Below, one piece after another: positions 1-7,105 of a stretch of DNA of 7,105 nucleotides. The stretch covers positions 1-7,105 of the forward strand of contig CALKWH010000416.1 of NCBI GenBank assembly GCA_938004375.1. The letters run 5' to 3'. The DNA comes from an uncultured Pseudomonadota bacterium. GTDB taxonomy: Bacteria > Myxococcota_A > Polyangia > HGW-17. Under the pieces are notes generated by a model. The model was not told the DNA's origin. It saw only the letters and a list, made by a program, of their open reading frames with translations, and did no database searches. The translations under genes and the position numbers were made by a program. The first letter of the stretch is position 1; the number at the start of each line of letters is the position of its first letter.

Positions 1-473
1 GCGTCGGTGCAGGTGTCCGAGCAGAGCGCGACGCCGGTGCCCTCGTCGCAGAGCTGACCGTCGTCGGCGCAGTCGGTGTGGGTCCACTTCCAGCAGGTGT
101 AATTGTTCTGGCGGCACGCCACGAGGGTGTCCCCGTCGCACCAGGCGGGGTCGGCCGGGGCGCAGTCGTCGGTGCAGGGCCCGCAGCCGGCGGTGTTGAG
201 ATAGCAGGACGAGGCGACGCACTCGAGGGCGCCGGGGCCCAGCCCGATGCTCAGGCAGGTGGCCCCGCCCAGGTCGGTGCCGTCGCACTCCTCGAAAACC
301 TGGCGGACGCCGTCGCCGCAGGGCGGCGGGCAGTCGGCCTAGCACATCTCCCAGGTCTCGCCGGTTTCGCAGAGCCCGTCACCGCAGGGCGGCTTCGGGC
401 GGCCACCGGCGCAGGCGTTGGCGAAAAGCGTGAGGACGGCGAAGAGGACCGTGCGGCTAAGGCGGACGTGCAT
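1..473 (-). pseudogene. Cys-rich secreted protein, N-terminal part, interrupted by an in-frame TAG; runs off the left edge
   Basis: Reading from the ATG at 473-471, the frame stays protein-like to the window edge (157 codons) except for a TAG at 341-339 (codon 45). AAGGAAGG lies just upstream of the ATG as a ribosome site. Residues 1-20 form a signal peptide (Arg at 4 and 7, then a hydrophobic stretch) ending ANA before Cys21; this fits signal peptidase I cleavage, or a poor lipobox. About 20 Cys follow, in two recognisable patterns: CGDGLCETGETWEMC...DC (30-48) and EECDGTDLGGATC (62-73), with more Cys pairs to residue 155. Such modules are common in surface or secreted proteins of Myxococcota and related bacteria; their function is not known. 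The Cys pattern continues unchanged after the TAG, with no nearby restart codon, so the break is recent, read through, or a sequence error (CAG to TAG would be one base). It is the third of three exported-protein genes on this strand. Confidence 0.65.
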
Positions 474-501
474 GGTGACCTTCCTTGGGGAGGGCGGACG
501 T

Positions 502-517
502 CGTCGGACGTCCGACG
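502..517. repeat. Perfect 16-bp palindrome upstream of the Cys-rich gene
   Basis: CGTCGGACGTCCGACG reads the same on both strands. It lies 28 bases upstream of the ATG at 473, in the 97-base gap after the CAP gene. A partial further copy (GGACGTC) sits beside it at 496-502. It could be an operator or form a short RNA hairpin, but no T-run follows on either strand, so it is not a standard terminator. In GC-rich DNA the palindrome may be accidental. Confidence 0.4.
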
Positions 518-570
518 GGCCATGGGCAGTCTACCCGAATTCCCCTGCTTGTCCATGTGGAAAACCGCGA

Positions 571-1137
571 TCAGTTCGTGCCGCCGGCGCCGAAGTCCTG
601 CGTCCAGTAGGTCCCTGCCAGACCGATGCCGACATGGGTATAGGCACCGTTGAGCAGGTTGACCCGGTGGCCCAGCGAGGGGACGTTGTGGTCGATGATC
701 CAGCCCAGGACCACGTCCAGCCCCGTCGGGTAGCCCCAGGCAGCGTTTTCGGCGATGGTGCCGCCGTCGTAGTAGGACCAGATGCGGTCGCTCCAGGTGG
801 TGCCGTCGCAGGAGTCGTGCTGGAGGCGCTGGCAGTTCTCGTTCATGTCCCGGCTGTGGGCGCGGGCGGCCGCCAGGAGTCCCGGCGAAACCTGGAGGGC
901 GCTCACGGGTTGCCGGGCCATGAGGTCCTCATAGGCGCCGTTGTCGGTGCCGTTCTGGTACGCCGCGAGGAGGAACTCCTCGGCAAACCCCTGGGGATCG
1001 GTGCGGGCATAGTTCGTGTAGTCGAACGCCGCCTGCTCCTCGGCGGTCATCGCGGACGGGCCTCCGTCGTCGTCGTCGCAGGCGGCGAGGCCCAGAATCA
1101 GAATGAACAAGGGAAACAGGAGCAGGTTCGGTTTCAT
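571..1137 (-). CDS. CAP/SCP-domain (YkwD-like) lipoprotein
   Basis: The product is 188 aa. The start chosen is the ATG at 1137-1135, because GGAGG lies just before it and it opens a lipoprotein signal: residues 2-17 hydrophobic, lipobox LAAC with Cys20. The longer frame to 1215 would bury this signal. Cys20 is followed by four Asp; Asp at +2 keeps lipoproteins in the inner membrane of enteric bacteria, but that rule is untested here. Residues 36-183 match the CAP superfamily: NYARTDPQGFA (42-52), AHSRDM (93-98), His107, AEN (129-131), LGHRVNLLN (155-163), VGIGLAG (169-175) and a final YWTQDFG. His107, Glu130 and His157 are likely members of the family's cavity tetrad. Cys102 and Cys110 flank His107 and could form a disulfide. 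Bacterial CAP proteins are exported and mostly of unknown activity, so family assignment is firm and function open. It lies 84 bases downstream of the YAGW gene. Confidence 0.88.
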   Translation of the reverse strand: MKPNLLLFPLFILILGLAACDDDDGGPSAMTAEEQAAFDYTNYARTDPQGFAEEFLLAAYQNGTDNGAYEDLMARQPVSALQVSPGLLAAARAHSRDMNENCQRLQHDSCDGTTWSDRIWSYYDGGTIAENAAWGYPTGLDVVLGWIIDHNVPSLGHRVNLLNGAYTHVGIGLAGTYWTQDFGAGGTN

Positions 1138-1159
1138 GAAAACCTCCGTCGGGACGAAA

Positions 1160-1168
1160 ACTATACCA
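1160..1168 (-). promoter_or_regulatory. Extended -10 promoter candidate for the CAP lipoprotein gene
   Basis: On the minus strand the sequence reads TGGTATAGT, an extended -10 (TGn followed by TATAGT, five of six consensus bases). It is about 22 bases before the CAP start codon. No clear -35 is seen 17 bases upstream, as is usual for extended -10 promoters. Transcription would begin near 1153, giving a very short leader that still includes the GGAGG ribosome site. It would let the CAP gene be expressed apart from the YAGW gene. Confidence 0.35.
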
Positions 1169-1221
1169 GAGTTTCGGCGGAGGCGATGGGGAAAGTTCGG
1201 GGAACCGAGCAGCAAGCCGGC

Positions 1222-1953
1222 CTAGCGGTGGCGGCCGCGGCGGTCGTCGCGGCGATCGTTGCGACGGTCATGGTGACGGTCCTGGCGCATCGGCGGGGGG
1301 GGCGGCGGGGTCGGCCGGGCCGCCGGGCGGTTGTGGCGGACGCGGGCCCGGTAGCGGGGCTCGTGGTACCGCTTGTGCCAGTTGCGGTAGTGGGTGCCGT
1401 GGGATTTGTAGCGGGTCACCACGCGGGTGTAGCCGTCCCAGACCCGGGGCACGTAGACGAGCTGGCCGTTCAAGTAATAGTACGGCGTGCCGTTCTCGTC
1501 GAAGTACACCAAGTAGCCGTCATAATATTCGGGCGTCCAGCCCGCGTACTCGTCCTCGATGGAGATCGGCTCCTCGATGACCGGCTGCACCACGACCGGC
1601 GGGGGCGGCGGCGGGGGCGGAGTGGGCACGACCACGCGGACGCGGTACTGCTGGTGCCCGTAGCGCTGGTACCAACGGCTGTAGTGGCGTCCGTGGGTGC
1701 GGTAACGCGAGGTCGCGGTGACGTACTGGTTCCAGTGACGCGGGACGTAGGTCGCGCGGCCCCCCGGATAATAGAAGGGGCGCCCGCCGGCGTCGAAATA
1801 GACCAGATAGCCATCATAATAGAACGGCGTCCATCCTGCGTAGGTCGTCTCGACGGGGACGACGTAGCGCTGGGCCTGGGCCTCGTTCGCGGTGACGAGC
1901 GTGAGGCCGGTCAATAAGGCCGCGCTCAAAAATATTGTGGTCACGTGTTTCAT
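1222..1953 (-). CDS. Exported protein with two tandem Tyr/Trp-rich YAGWTP modules and Pro-rich linkers
   Basis: The product is 243 aa and belongs to no family I can name. The ATG at 1953-1951 is chosen because GGAGGTG precedes it and it opens a signal peptide (1-27, ending AQA before Gln28); the frame upstream to 2001 does not look like protein. The mature chain has two 70-residue copies, residues 38-107 and 136-205, with about 40 identical positions by hand alignment. Each contains YAGWTP, YYDGYLVYFD, a YYY-like patch, YVPR.W and RY..HG.HY..W..RY, and each has 14 Tyr. Between them is PT followed by eight Pro and an acidic stretch (127-135). After the second copy come six more Pro and a tail made almost only of Arg, His, Asp and Asn (223-243). 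There is no Cys and no membrane segment after the signal. A periplasmic, cell-wall or surface role is inferred from the signal and from the neighbouring exported proteins; no catalytic motif is visible. Confidence 0.85.
   Translation of the reverse strand: MKHVTTIFLSAALLTGLTLVTANEAQAQRYVVPVETTYAGWTPFYYDGYLVYFDAGGRPFYYPGGRATYVPRHWNQYVTATSRYRTHGRHYSRWYQRYGHQQYRVRVVVPTPPPPPPPPVVVQPVIEEPISIEDEYAGWTPEYYDGYLVYFDENGTPYYYLNGQLVYVPRVWDGYTRVVTRYKSHGTHYRNWHKRYHEPRYRARVRHNRPAARPTPPPPPPMRQDRHHDRRNDRRDDRRGRHR
1339..1548 (-). repeat. YAGWTP module, copy 2 (C-terminal copy)
   Basis: Encodes residues 136-205 of the YAGW protein. It pairs with copy 1 at 1633-1842; the two start 98 residues apart. The strongest match is YYDGYLVYFD. 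The copies have diverged enough to suggest an old duplication. Confidence 0.85.
1633..1842 (-). repeat. YAGWTP module, copy 1 (N-terminal copy)
   Basis: Encodes residues 38-107 of the YAGW protein, about 57% identical by hand alignment to copy 2. It is joined to copy 2 by the eight-proline linker. Confidence 0.85.
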
Positions 1954-2024
1954 CAGGCACCTCCAGAGGTCGGTTCGGGTTGCGGAAGGCTCTCGCCGCA
2001 CCGCGCGGCGCTCGTATTCCGGTG

Positions 2025-2054
2025 ACTATTCCGGGCCGGGACGGCAAGATTCAA
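2025..2054 (-). promoter_or_regulatory. Possible promoter of the YAGW gene
   Basis: On the minus strand TTGAAT (2054-2049) and AATAGT (2030-2025) are 18 bases apart. Each matches four of six positions of the sigma-70 -35 and -10 consensus. The leader would be about 65 bases. The match is weak and could be chance. Confidence 0.25.
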
Positions 2055-2149
2055 CGACTTTCTGGATTTTTCCCGTGAAGATGACGTCACAGGTGTGTAC
2101 GCCCGTTCACGAAGGGATCCACGGACCGGGGTTCTTCGGTAGAAAAACG

Positions 2150-3880
<1,731 letters not shown>

Positions 3881-3889
3881 CAGCCGTGG

Positions 3890-4780
3890 TCAGAATTCCC
3901 AGGAGAGGGAGAGGCCGCAGCCGGCGGGGCCGCAGGAGGGCAGGACGAACCACCGCGCGGCGGTGTTGCCGGCCGGGGTCGTCGTCGCGGGCCCCGGACG
4001 ATCCAGCCAGATCGCGAGGCCCAGGGCGGCGGCAGAGACCACGGCAGCGCCGATGGACAGGTCGGTGGCCAGGCGCCAGTCCTCGAGGGCGTCCCGGTCC
4101 GCCGGTCGCCAGTCGGACTCCCAGCGGTCCCGGTAGGTGAGGGTCCTGGCCCCGGAGAAGAGGGCGGCGCCGGTGAAGACCGCGACCGCGCCGACGCCGG
4201 TCCAGAACCACCAGCGTGCAGTCAGGCCGCCGGCCGGGGGAGCGGGGGAGGTCACGGGCTTCGGGGGCGTCCCGTCCTTGGGGGGATCGCCGGCGGGGGG
4301 CGTCCCGTCCTTGGGGGGATCGCCGGCGGGGGGCGTCCCGTGCTTCGGGGGCGTCCCGTCCTTGGGGGGATCGCCGGCGGCGGGCGTCCCGGTCGTCCGG
4401 TCCGGCTGATCTCCGAGCTCGGCCAGGCGCTTCTCCACCTCGGGCTTGAGGACGGCGGCCTCGTCGGAGGCGTCGGCGAGGATCCACCGGTACTGCTCCC
4501 GGGCCGCGCCGTAGCGTCCGAGGAAGTCGTAGGACTTCGCCAGCCGGTAGCGGGCCATGATGGAGTAGGGCACCAGGTTGAGCACGCACACGAACGAGGC
4601 CGCGCTCTTCTCGTACTGCTTCATGTTGAAGAAGGTGTTGCCCATGTTGTAATAGCTGCGGGCCTCGTTCTTGTTGTACTCGGGATCCTGGGACGGTCGG
4701 GGACAGACGATGTCCTGGGCGCGGGCCATGACCGGATTCAACAGGAAGAGGGCGGCGAGGAGTAGGGGCGGCAGTCTCAT
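3890..4780 (-). CDS. TPR protein with signal peptide, Pro-rich repeat linker and two membrane segments
   Basis: The product is 296 aa. A signal peptide spans 1-21 (ending ARA before Gln22). Residues 39-122 look like two TPR units: ARSYYNMGNTFFNMKQYEKS followed by MARYRLAKSYDFLGRYGAAR, then a charged helix. Residues 132-182 are a linker built from GDPPKDGTPP units. Hydrophobic segments at about 190-208 and 241-259 are probable membrane helices, joined by a charged loop (212-240). The C-terminus has a CGPAGC pair and ends SLSWEF. TPR proteins with this layout are common in Myxococcota-type genomes and are thought to scaffold envelope complexes; no specific partner can be named. GAGGTG precedes the ATG at 4780. 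The gene starts 14 bases after the DUF1846 stop, so the two are probably co-transcribed. Its stop lies 9 bases from that of the converging pyrG. An exported TPR domain would sit in the periplasm, unless the first hydrophobic segment is retained as an anchor. Confidence 0.85.
   Translation of the reverse strand: MRLPPLLLAALFLLNPVMARAQDIVCPRPSQDPEYNKNEARSYYNMGNTFFNMKQYEKSAASFVCVLNLVPYSIMARYRLAKSYDFLGRYGAAREQYRWILADASDEAAVLKPEVEKRLAELGDQPDRTTGTPAAGDPPKDGTPPKHGTPPAGDPPKDGTPPAGDPPKDGTPPKPVTSPAPPAGGLTARWWFWTGVGAVAVFTGAALFSGARTLTYRDRWESDWRPADRDALEDWRLATDLSIGAAVVSAAALGLAIWLDRPGPATTTPAGNTAARWFVLPSCGPAGCGLSLSWEF
4262..4378 (-). repeat. In-frame 33-base tandem repeats coding the GDPPKDGTPPA linker
   Basis: Units at 4262-4294, 4295-4327 and 4346-4378 are 33 bases (11 codons) each. 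The first and third are identical and the second differs at one base by eye. An 18-base partial unit (4328-4345, coding KHGTPP) sits between the second and third. Such near-perfect copies point to recent expansion by slippage or recombination, and the copy number may vary between strains without breaking the frame. Confidence 0.85.
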
Positions 4781-4794
4781 GGAGCACCTCGGGA

Positions 4795-6315
4795 TCAGTG
4801 GATGAACAGGGATTTGGTGGCGAACTCGGGCTCGCTGGTCAGGTTGACGCCGAGTTTGCGCAGGCCGGCTTCGTCGCCGGGGGTCGGCATGTGCGTCAGG
4901 TGCACCTCGCAGCCTCGCAGCTCCTTGAGCCGCTCCATGGCTTCGGCGGCCACCGGGTTGGAGGTCGCGGAGATCGACAGGGCGATGAGCGTCTCTTCGA
5001 GGTCCAGGCTGACCATGCGGCCTCGCAGGATCTCCTTTTTCAGGTGCTGCAGGCTTTCGGTGATGCTCGGCGGCATCAGGTGGATGCGATCGGGGACGCC
5101 GGCGAGGTGCTTGACGGCGTTGAGCACGAGCGCCGAGGAGGCGTGCATGAGCTCGGAGTTCTTCCCGGTGACGATGGTGCCGTCGGCGAGCTCGAGAGCG
5201 GCGCCGCAGAAGATCCCCTCGCAGCCCCGTCCGAGGCGCTGGCCCTCGGCGGCGGCCTCCCGGGCGGGGAGCACCGTCCGCCGGTCCTCGGGCGAGAGGC
5301 CCAGCTCGCGCATGATCAGGTCGACGCGATCCACCGTCTCCTTGTCCGTCATGCCCATGGCGTACTCGCAGGCATAGCGGTACCAGCGGCGGATCACCTC
5401 CTGCCCGGCGGCCGCGCGCACCGCGTCGTCGTCGACGATGCCGAAGCCGGCGCGGTTGACGCCCATGTCCGTGGGCGAGCGGTACGGCTCCTGGCCGGAG
5501 ATCTTCTGCAGGATGCGCCGCAGCACAGGGAAGACCTCGACGTCGCGGTTGTAGTTGATGGCCGAGGTCCCGTAGGCCTCGAGGTGGAAGGGGTCGATGC
5601 AGTTGTAGTCGCGGATGTCGGCGGTGGCCGCCTCGTAGGCGATGTTGACCGGGTGCTTGAGGGGTATGCTCCAGATCGGAAAGGTCTCGAACTTGGCATA
5701 GCCGGAGCGCACCCCGTGCCGGTGGTCGTGGTACAACTGAGACAGACAGGTCGCCAGCTTCCCGCTGTTGGGGCCGGGGCCCGTGACGATGACCAGGGGG
5801 GCCGAGGTCTCGATGCGTGGGTTGGCACCGTAGCCCTCGTCGCTGACGATCCGGTCCACGTCGGTGGGGTAGCCGCGGGTCTTGCGGTGCGTGTAGACGC
5901 GGATGCCGCGCCGCTCGAGCTTGTTGCGGAACAGGCTCGCCGCCGGCTGGTCCTCGAACCGCGTGATCACCACCGAGCCGATGCTGATCCCCCAGGCCGC
6001 GAAGTCATCGATCTGCTTGAGCGCGTCGGAGTCGTAGGTGATTCCGAAGTCCGCCCGCATCTTCTTGCGCTCGATGTCCCCCGCGAAGATGGTGAGGATC
6101 ACGTCGATGGGGGACCGCCGCTGCAGCTCCTGCAGAAGGCGCATCTTGACGTTGGGATCGAAACCGGGGAGGACGCGGGCAGCGTGCAGGTCGAACAGGA
6201 TCTTGCCGCCGAACTCGAGGTACAACTTGTTGTCGAAGCGGCGCACACGCTCGAAGATGGCCGCGGTCTGCTCGGAGAGATACTTCTCGTTGTCGAAGCC
6301 GGTCTGGATTTTCAT
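4795..6315 (-). CDS. DUF1846 (UPF0371) family protein
   Basis: The product is 506 aa, the usual length of this family (about 490-510). It matches throughout: GFDNEKYL (6-13), KLYLEFGGK (30-38), HAARVLPGF (44-52), GDIERKKMRADFGITYD (79-95), QPAASLFRNKLERRGI (123-138), GYPTDVDRIVSDEGYG (148-163), GPGPNSGKLATCLSQLYHD (179-197), YAKFETFPIW, LKHPVNIAYEAATAD, DPFHLEAYG, NYNRDVEVFP and SPTDMGVN. The glycine-rich GPGPNSGK lacks the spacing of a true Walker A. The family is widespread in bacteria and, as far as I know, has no settled biochemical role, so I assign no reaction. No signal peptide or membrane segment is seen, so it should be cytoplasmic. AAGGAG precedes the ATG at 6315. It is the first gene of a likely operon with the TPR protein (14-base gap) and is transcribed divergently from pckG. 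Confidence 0.95.
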   Translation of the reverse strand: MKIQTGFDNEKYLSEQTAAIFERVRRFDNKLYLEFGGKILFDLHAARVLPGFDPNVKMRLLQELQRRSPIDVILTIFAGDIERKKMRADFGITYDSDALKQIDDFAAWGISIGSVVITRFEDQPAASLFRNKLERRGIRVYTHRKTRGYPTDVDRIVSDEGYGANPRIETSAPLVIVTGPGPNSGKLATCLSQLYHDHRHGVRSGYAKFETFPIWSIPLKHPVNIAYEAATADIRDYNCIDPFHLEAYGTSAINYNRDVEVFPVLRRILQKISGQEPYRSPTDMGVNRAGFGIVDDDAVRAAAGQEVIRRWYRYACEYAMGMTDKETVDRVDLIMRELGLSPEDRRTVLPAREAAAEGQRLGRGCEGIFCGAALELADGTIVTGKNSELMHASSALVLNAVKHLAGVPDRIHLMPPSITESLQHLKKEILRGRMVSLDLEETLIALSISATSNPVAAEAMERLKELRGCEVHLTHMPTPGDEAGLRKLGVNLTSEPEFATKSLFIH

Positions 6316-6473
6316 GAACGTCTCCTTAAAAGACGCAGTCTACAGGTTGCGACCGAATTGTCCAGCTGAGCGTTCCCGGCCACGCCATGAAACCACCGCT
6401 GGACTTTGCCGTACGAACGAGTTAAATGAACAGCTTCCGGGCCGGGACAGGTCTGGAACAGGAGGTGTGTCCA
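6316..6473. other. Divergent control region between the DUF1846 gene and pckG
   Basis: These 158 bases hold no gene. A perfect 7-bp inverted repeat, GTCCAGC (6360-6366) and GCTGGAC (6398-6404), flanks a 31-base spacer. A second inverted pair is TCCCGGCC (6374-6381) and GGCCGGGA (near 6440-6448). A weak plus-strand promoter is possible: TGGACT (6400-6405) and TTAAAT (6422-6427), 16 bases apart, overlapping the right arm of the first repeat. Strong ribosome sites sit at each end: AAGGAG for the DUF1846 gene and AGGAGGTG (6460-6467) for pckG. Confidence 0.5.
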
Positions 6474-7105
6474 ATGAAGTGCAACCACAAGAAACTCAAC
6501 GCCTGGATCGACGAGATCCGCGCTCTCTGCCGCCCAGAAGCGGTCGTCTGGTGCGACGGTTCCCAGCGTGAATACGACGAGATGATCGCGATCTCCCTGC
6601 AGTCCGGCGTGGCCAAGCCCCTTCACCCCGAGAAGCTTCCGGGCTGCGTCCTGTTCCGTTCGGATCCGTCCGACGTGGCGAGGGTCGAGAACCGCACCTA
6701 CATCGCCAGCCGCACGAAGGACGAGGCCGGTCCCACCAACAACTGGATCGACCCCGAGGCCCTCAAGACGACCATGCGGGGCCTCTATGACGGCTGCATG
6801 GCCGGCCGCACGCTGTACGTCATCCCCTTCAGCATGGGTCCGGTGGGCTCCCCCATCGCCAAGATCGGCGTGGAGATCACGGACAGCCCGTACGTCGTGG
6901 CGAACATGCACACCATGACGCGCGTGGGCGACCGCGTCCTCGAGGTCCTCGGAGACGACGGCGAGTTCGTCCCCTGCCTGCACTCGGTGGGCAAGCCGCT
7001 GGCCCCGGGCGAGGACGACGGCGGGCTGTGGCCCTGCGCCCCCCTCGACAAGAAGTACATCTCCCACTTCCCCGAGGAGCGGACCATCTGGTCCTACGGC
7101 TCGGG
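6474..7105 (+). CDS. pckG: Phosphoenolpyruvate carboxykinase (GTP), N-terminal third; runs off the right edge
   Basis: The first 210 codons of a protein usually near 600 aa are present. The enzyme converts oxaloacetate and GTP to phosphoenolpyruvate, CO2 and GDP in the cytoplasm, for gluconeogenesis or, in reverse, CO2 fixation. Visible family motifs are [12 protein letters not shown] (26-37), VARVEN (68-73, with Arg70 probably the substrate-binding arginine), [13 protein letters not shown] (79-91), [13 protein letters not shown] (115-127), a following YVV.NMHTMTR stretch, and [18 protein letters not shown] at the edge, just before the expected YGGNSLLGKK substrate and nucleotide region. The ATG-type PEPCK has a different sequence, so GTP specificity is inferred from family. 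The ATG at 6474 follows AGGAGGTG by 6 bases and [16 protein letters not shown] is a typical start. No truncation or frameshift is seen in the part present; the kinase motifs lie outside the window. Confidence 0.96.
   Translation, partial: MKCNHKKLNAWIDEIRALCRPEAVVWCDGSQREYDEMIAISLQSGVAKPLHPEKLPGCVLFRSDPSDVARVENRTYIASRTKDEAGPTNNWIDPEALKTTMRGLYDGCMAGRTLYVIPFSMGPVGSPIAKIGVEITDSPYVVANMHTMTRVGDRVLEVLGDDGEFVPCLHSVGKPLAPGEDDGGLWPCAPLDKKYISHFPEERTIWSYGS

Noticed and set aside
502..517. Palindrome as an intrinsic terminator of the CAP gene
   Set aside because: No T-run follows it on the minus strand and it lies more than 50 bases after the CAP stop, close to the next start codon.
1138..1215. Longer N-terminus for the CAP protein starting at 1215
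   Set aside because: It would place 26 extra residues before a textbook lipoprotein signal; the internal ATG at 1137 has GGAGG and the extended -10 lies within this stretch.
418..1917. Long plus-strand open frame (499 codons) opposite the CAP and YAGW genes
   Set aside because: Its protein is an Ala/Val/Arg/Gly-rich antisense shadow without domains or a ribosome site, while the opposite strand encodes signal peptides and clear motifs. GC-rich codon bias keeps antisense frames open.
1954..2001. Longer N-terminus for the YAGW protein starting at 2001
   Set aside because: The extra 16 residues precede the signal peptide and overlap the GGAGGTG ribosome site of the better start at 1953.
2029..2042. 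TTCCGGGCCGGGAC shared with 6435-6448 in the other divergent region
   Set aside because: A 14-base match of this composition is expected by chance about once in a GC-rich window of this length.
2082..2089. TGACGTCA palindrome upstream of the YAGW gene
   Set aside because: It is only 8 bases, has no flanking symmetry and no known bacterial role at this position.
5758..5781. GPGPNSGK in the DUF1846 protein as a Walker A ATP-binding loop
   Set aside because: The glycine spacing does not fit GxxxxGK[ST] and the residue after GK is Leu; it is a conserved family motif of unknown role.
4798..6369. Plus-strand open frame (523 codons) opposite the DUF1846 gene
   Set aside because: It is antisense to a clearly conserved protein and shows no family motifs or ribosome site.

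Overview
The window is GC-rich (about two thirds G+C by eye) bacterial chromosome. It holds seven genes, five on the minus strand and two on the plus strand, and no RNA genes, insertion sequences, phage genes or CRISPR arrays. A deltaproteobacterial or Myxococcota-like organism is the best guess. The reasons are a secreted Cys-rich protein with CGDG...ECDGTDLGG...C modules, a TPR protein with a proline-rich linker and two membrane segments, and many signal peptides. This is inference from protein style, not a phylogenetic result.

Left part (1-1953, all minus strand): three exported proteins lie head to tail. The order of transcription is a periplasmic or secreted protein with a duplicated Tyr/Trp-rich 'YAGWTP' module (1222-1953), a CAP/SCP-domain lipoprotein (571-1137), and a Cys-rich secreted protein running off the left edge (473 to 1). 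The last has an in-frame TAG at codon 45, so it is either a fresh pseudogene, a read-through gene or a sequence error. The gaps (84 and 97 bases) are long enough for each gene to have its own promoter, and one good extended -10 is visible before the CAP gene.

Middle (1954-3880): a 313-base, relatively AT-rich divergent control region separates the YAGW gene from pyrG (CTP synthase, complete, all key motifs present). This region carries a perfect 16-bp palindrome beside a possible -10, and a possible leader hairpin followed by five T's.

Right part (3890-7105): pyrG converges on a minus-strand pair with only 9 bases between the stop codons. The pair is a DUF1846-family protein (4795-6315) followed after 14 bases by a TPR/two-membrane-segment protein (3890-4780), very probably one operon. 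Divergent from it, across a 158-base control region, starts a GTP-dependent PEP carboxykinase (pckG, first 210 codons only).

Most of the window is housekeeping metabolism (CTP synthesis, PEP carboxykinase) and envelope proteins of unknown role. I see no defence system or other clearly new system. The points most worth a second look are the TAG codon, the uncharacterised YAGW duplication, the palindrome at the pyrG promoter, and the 33-base repeats in the TPR gene.
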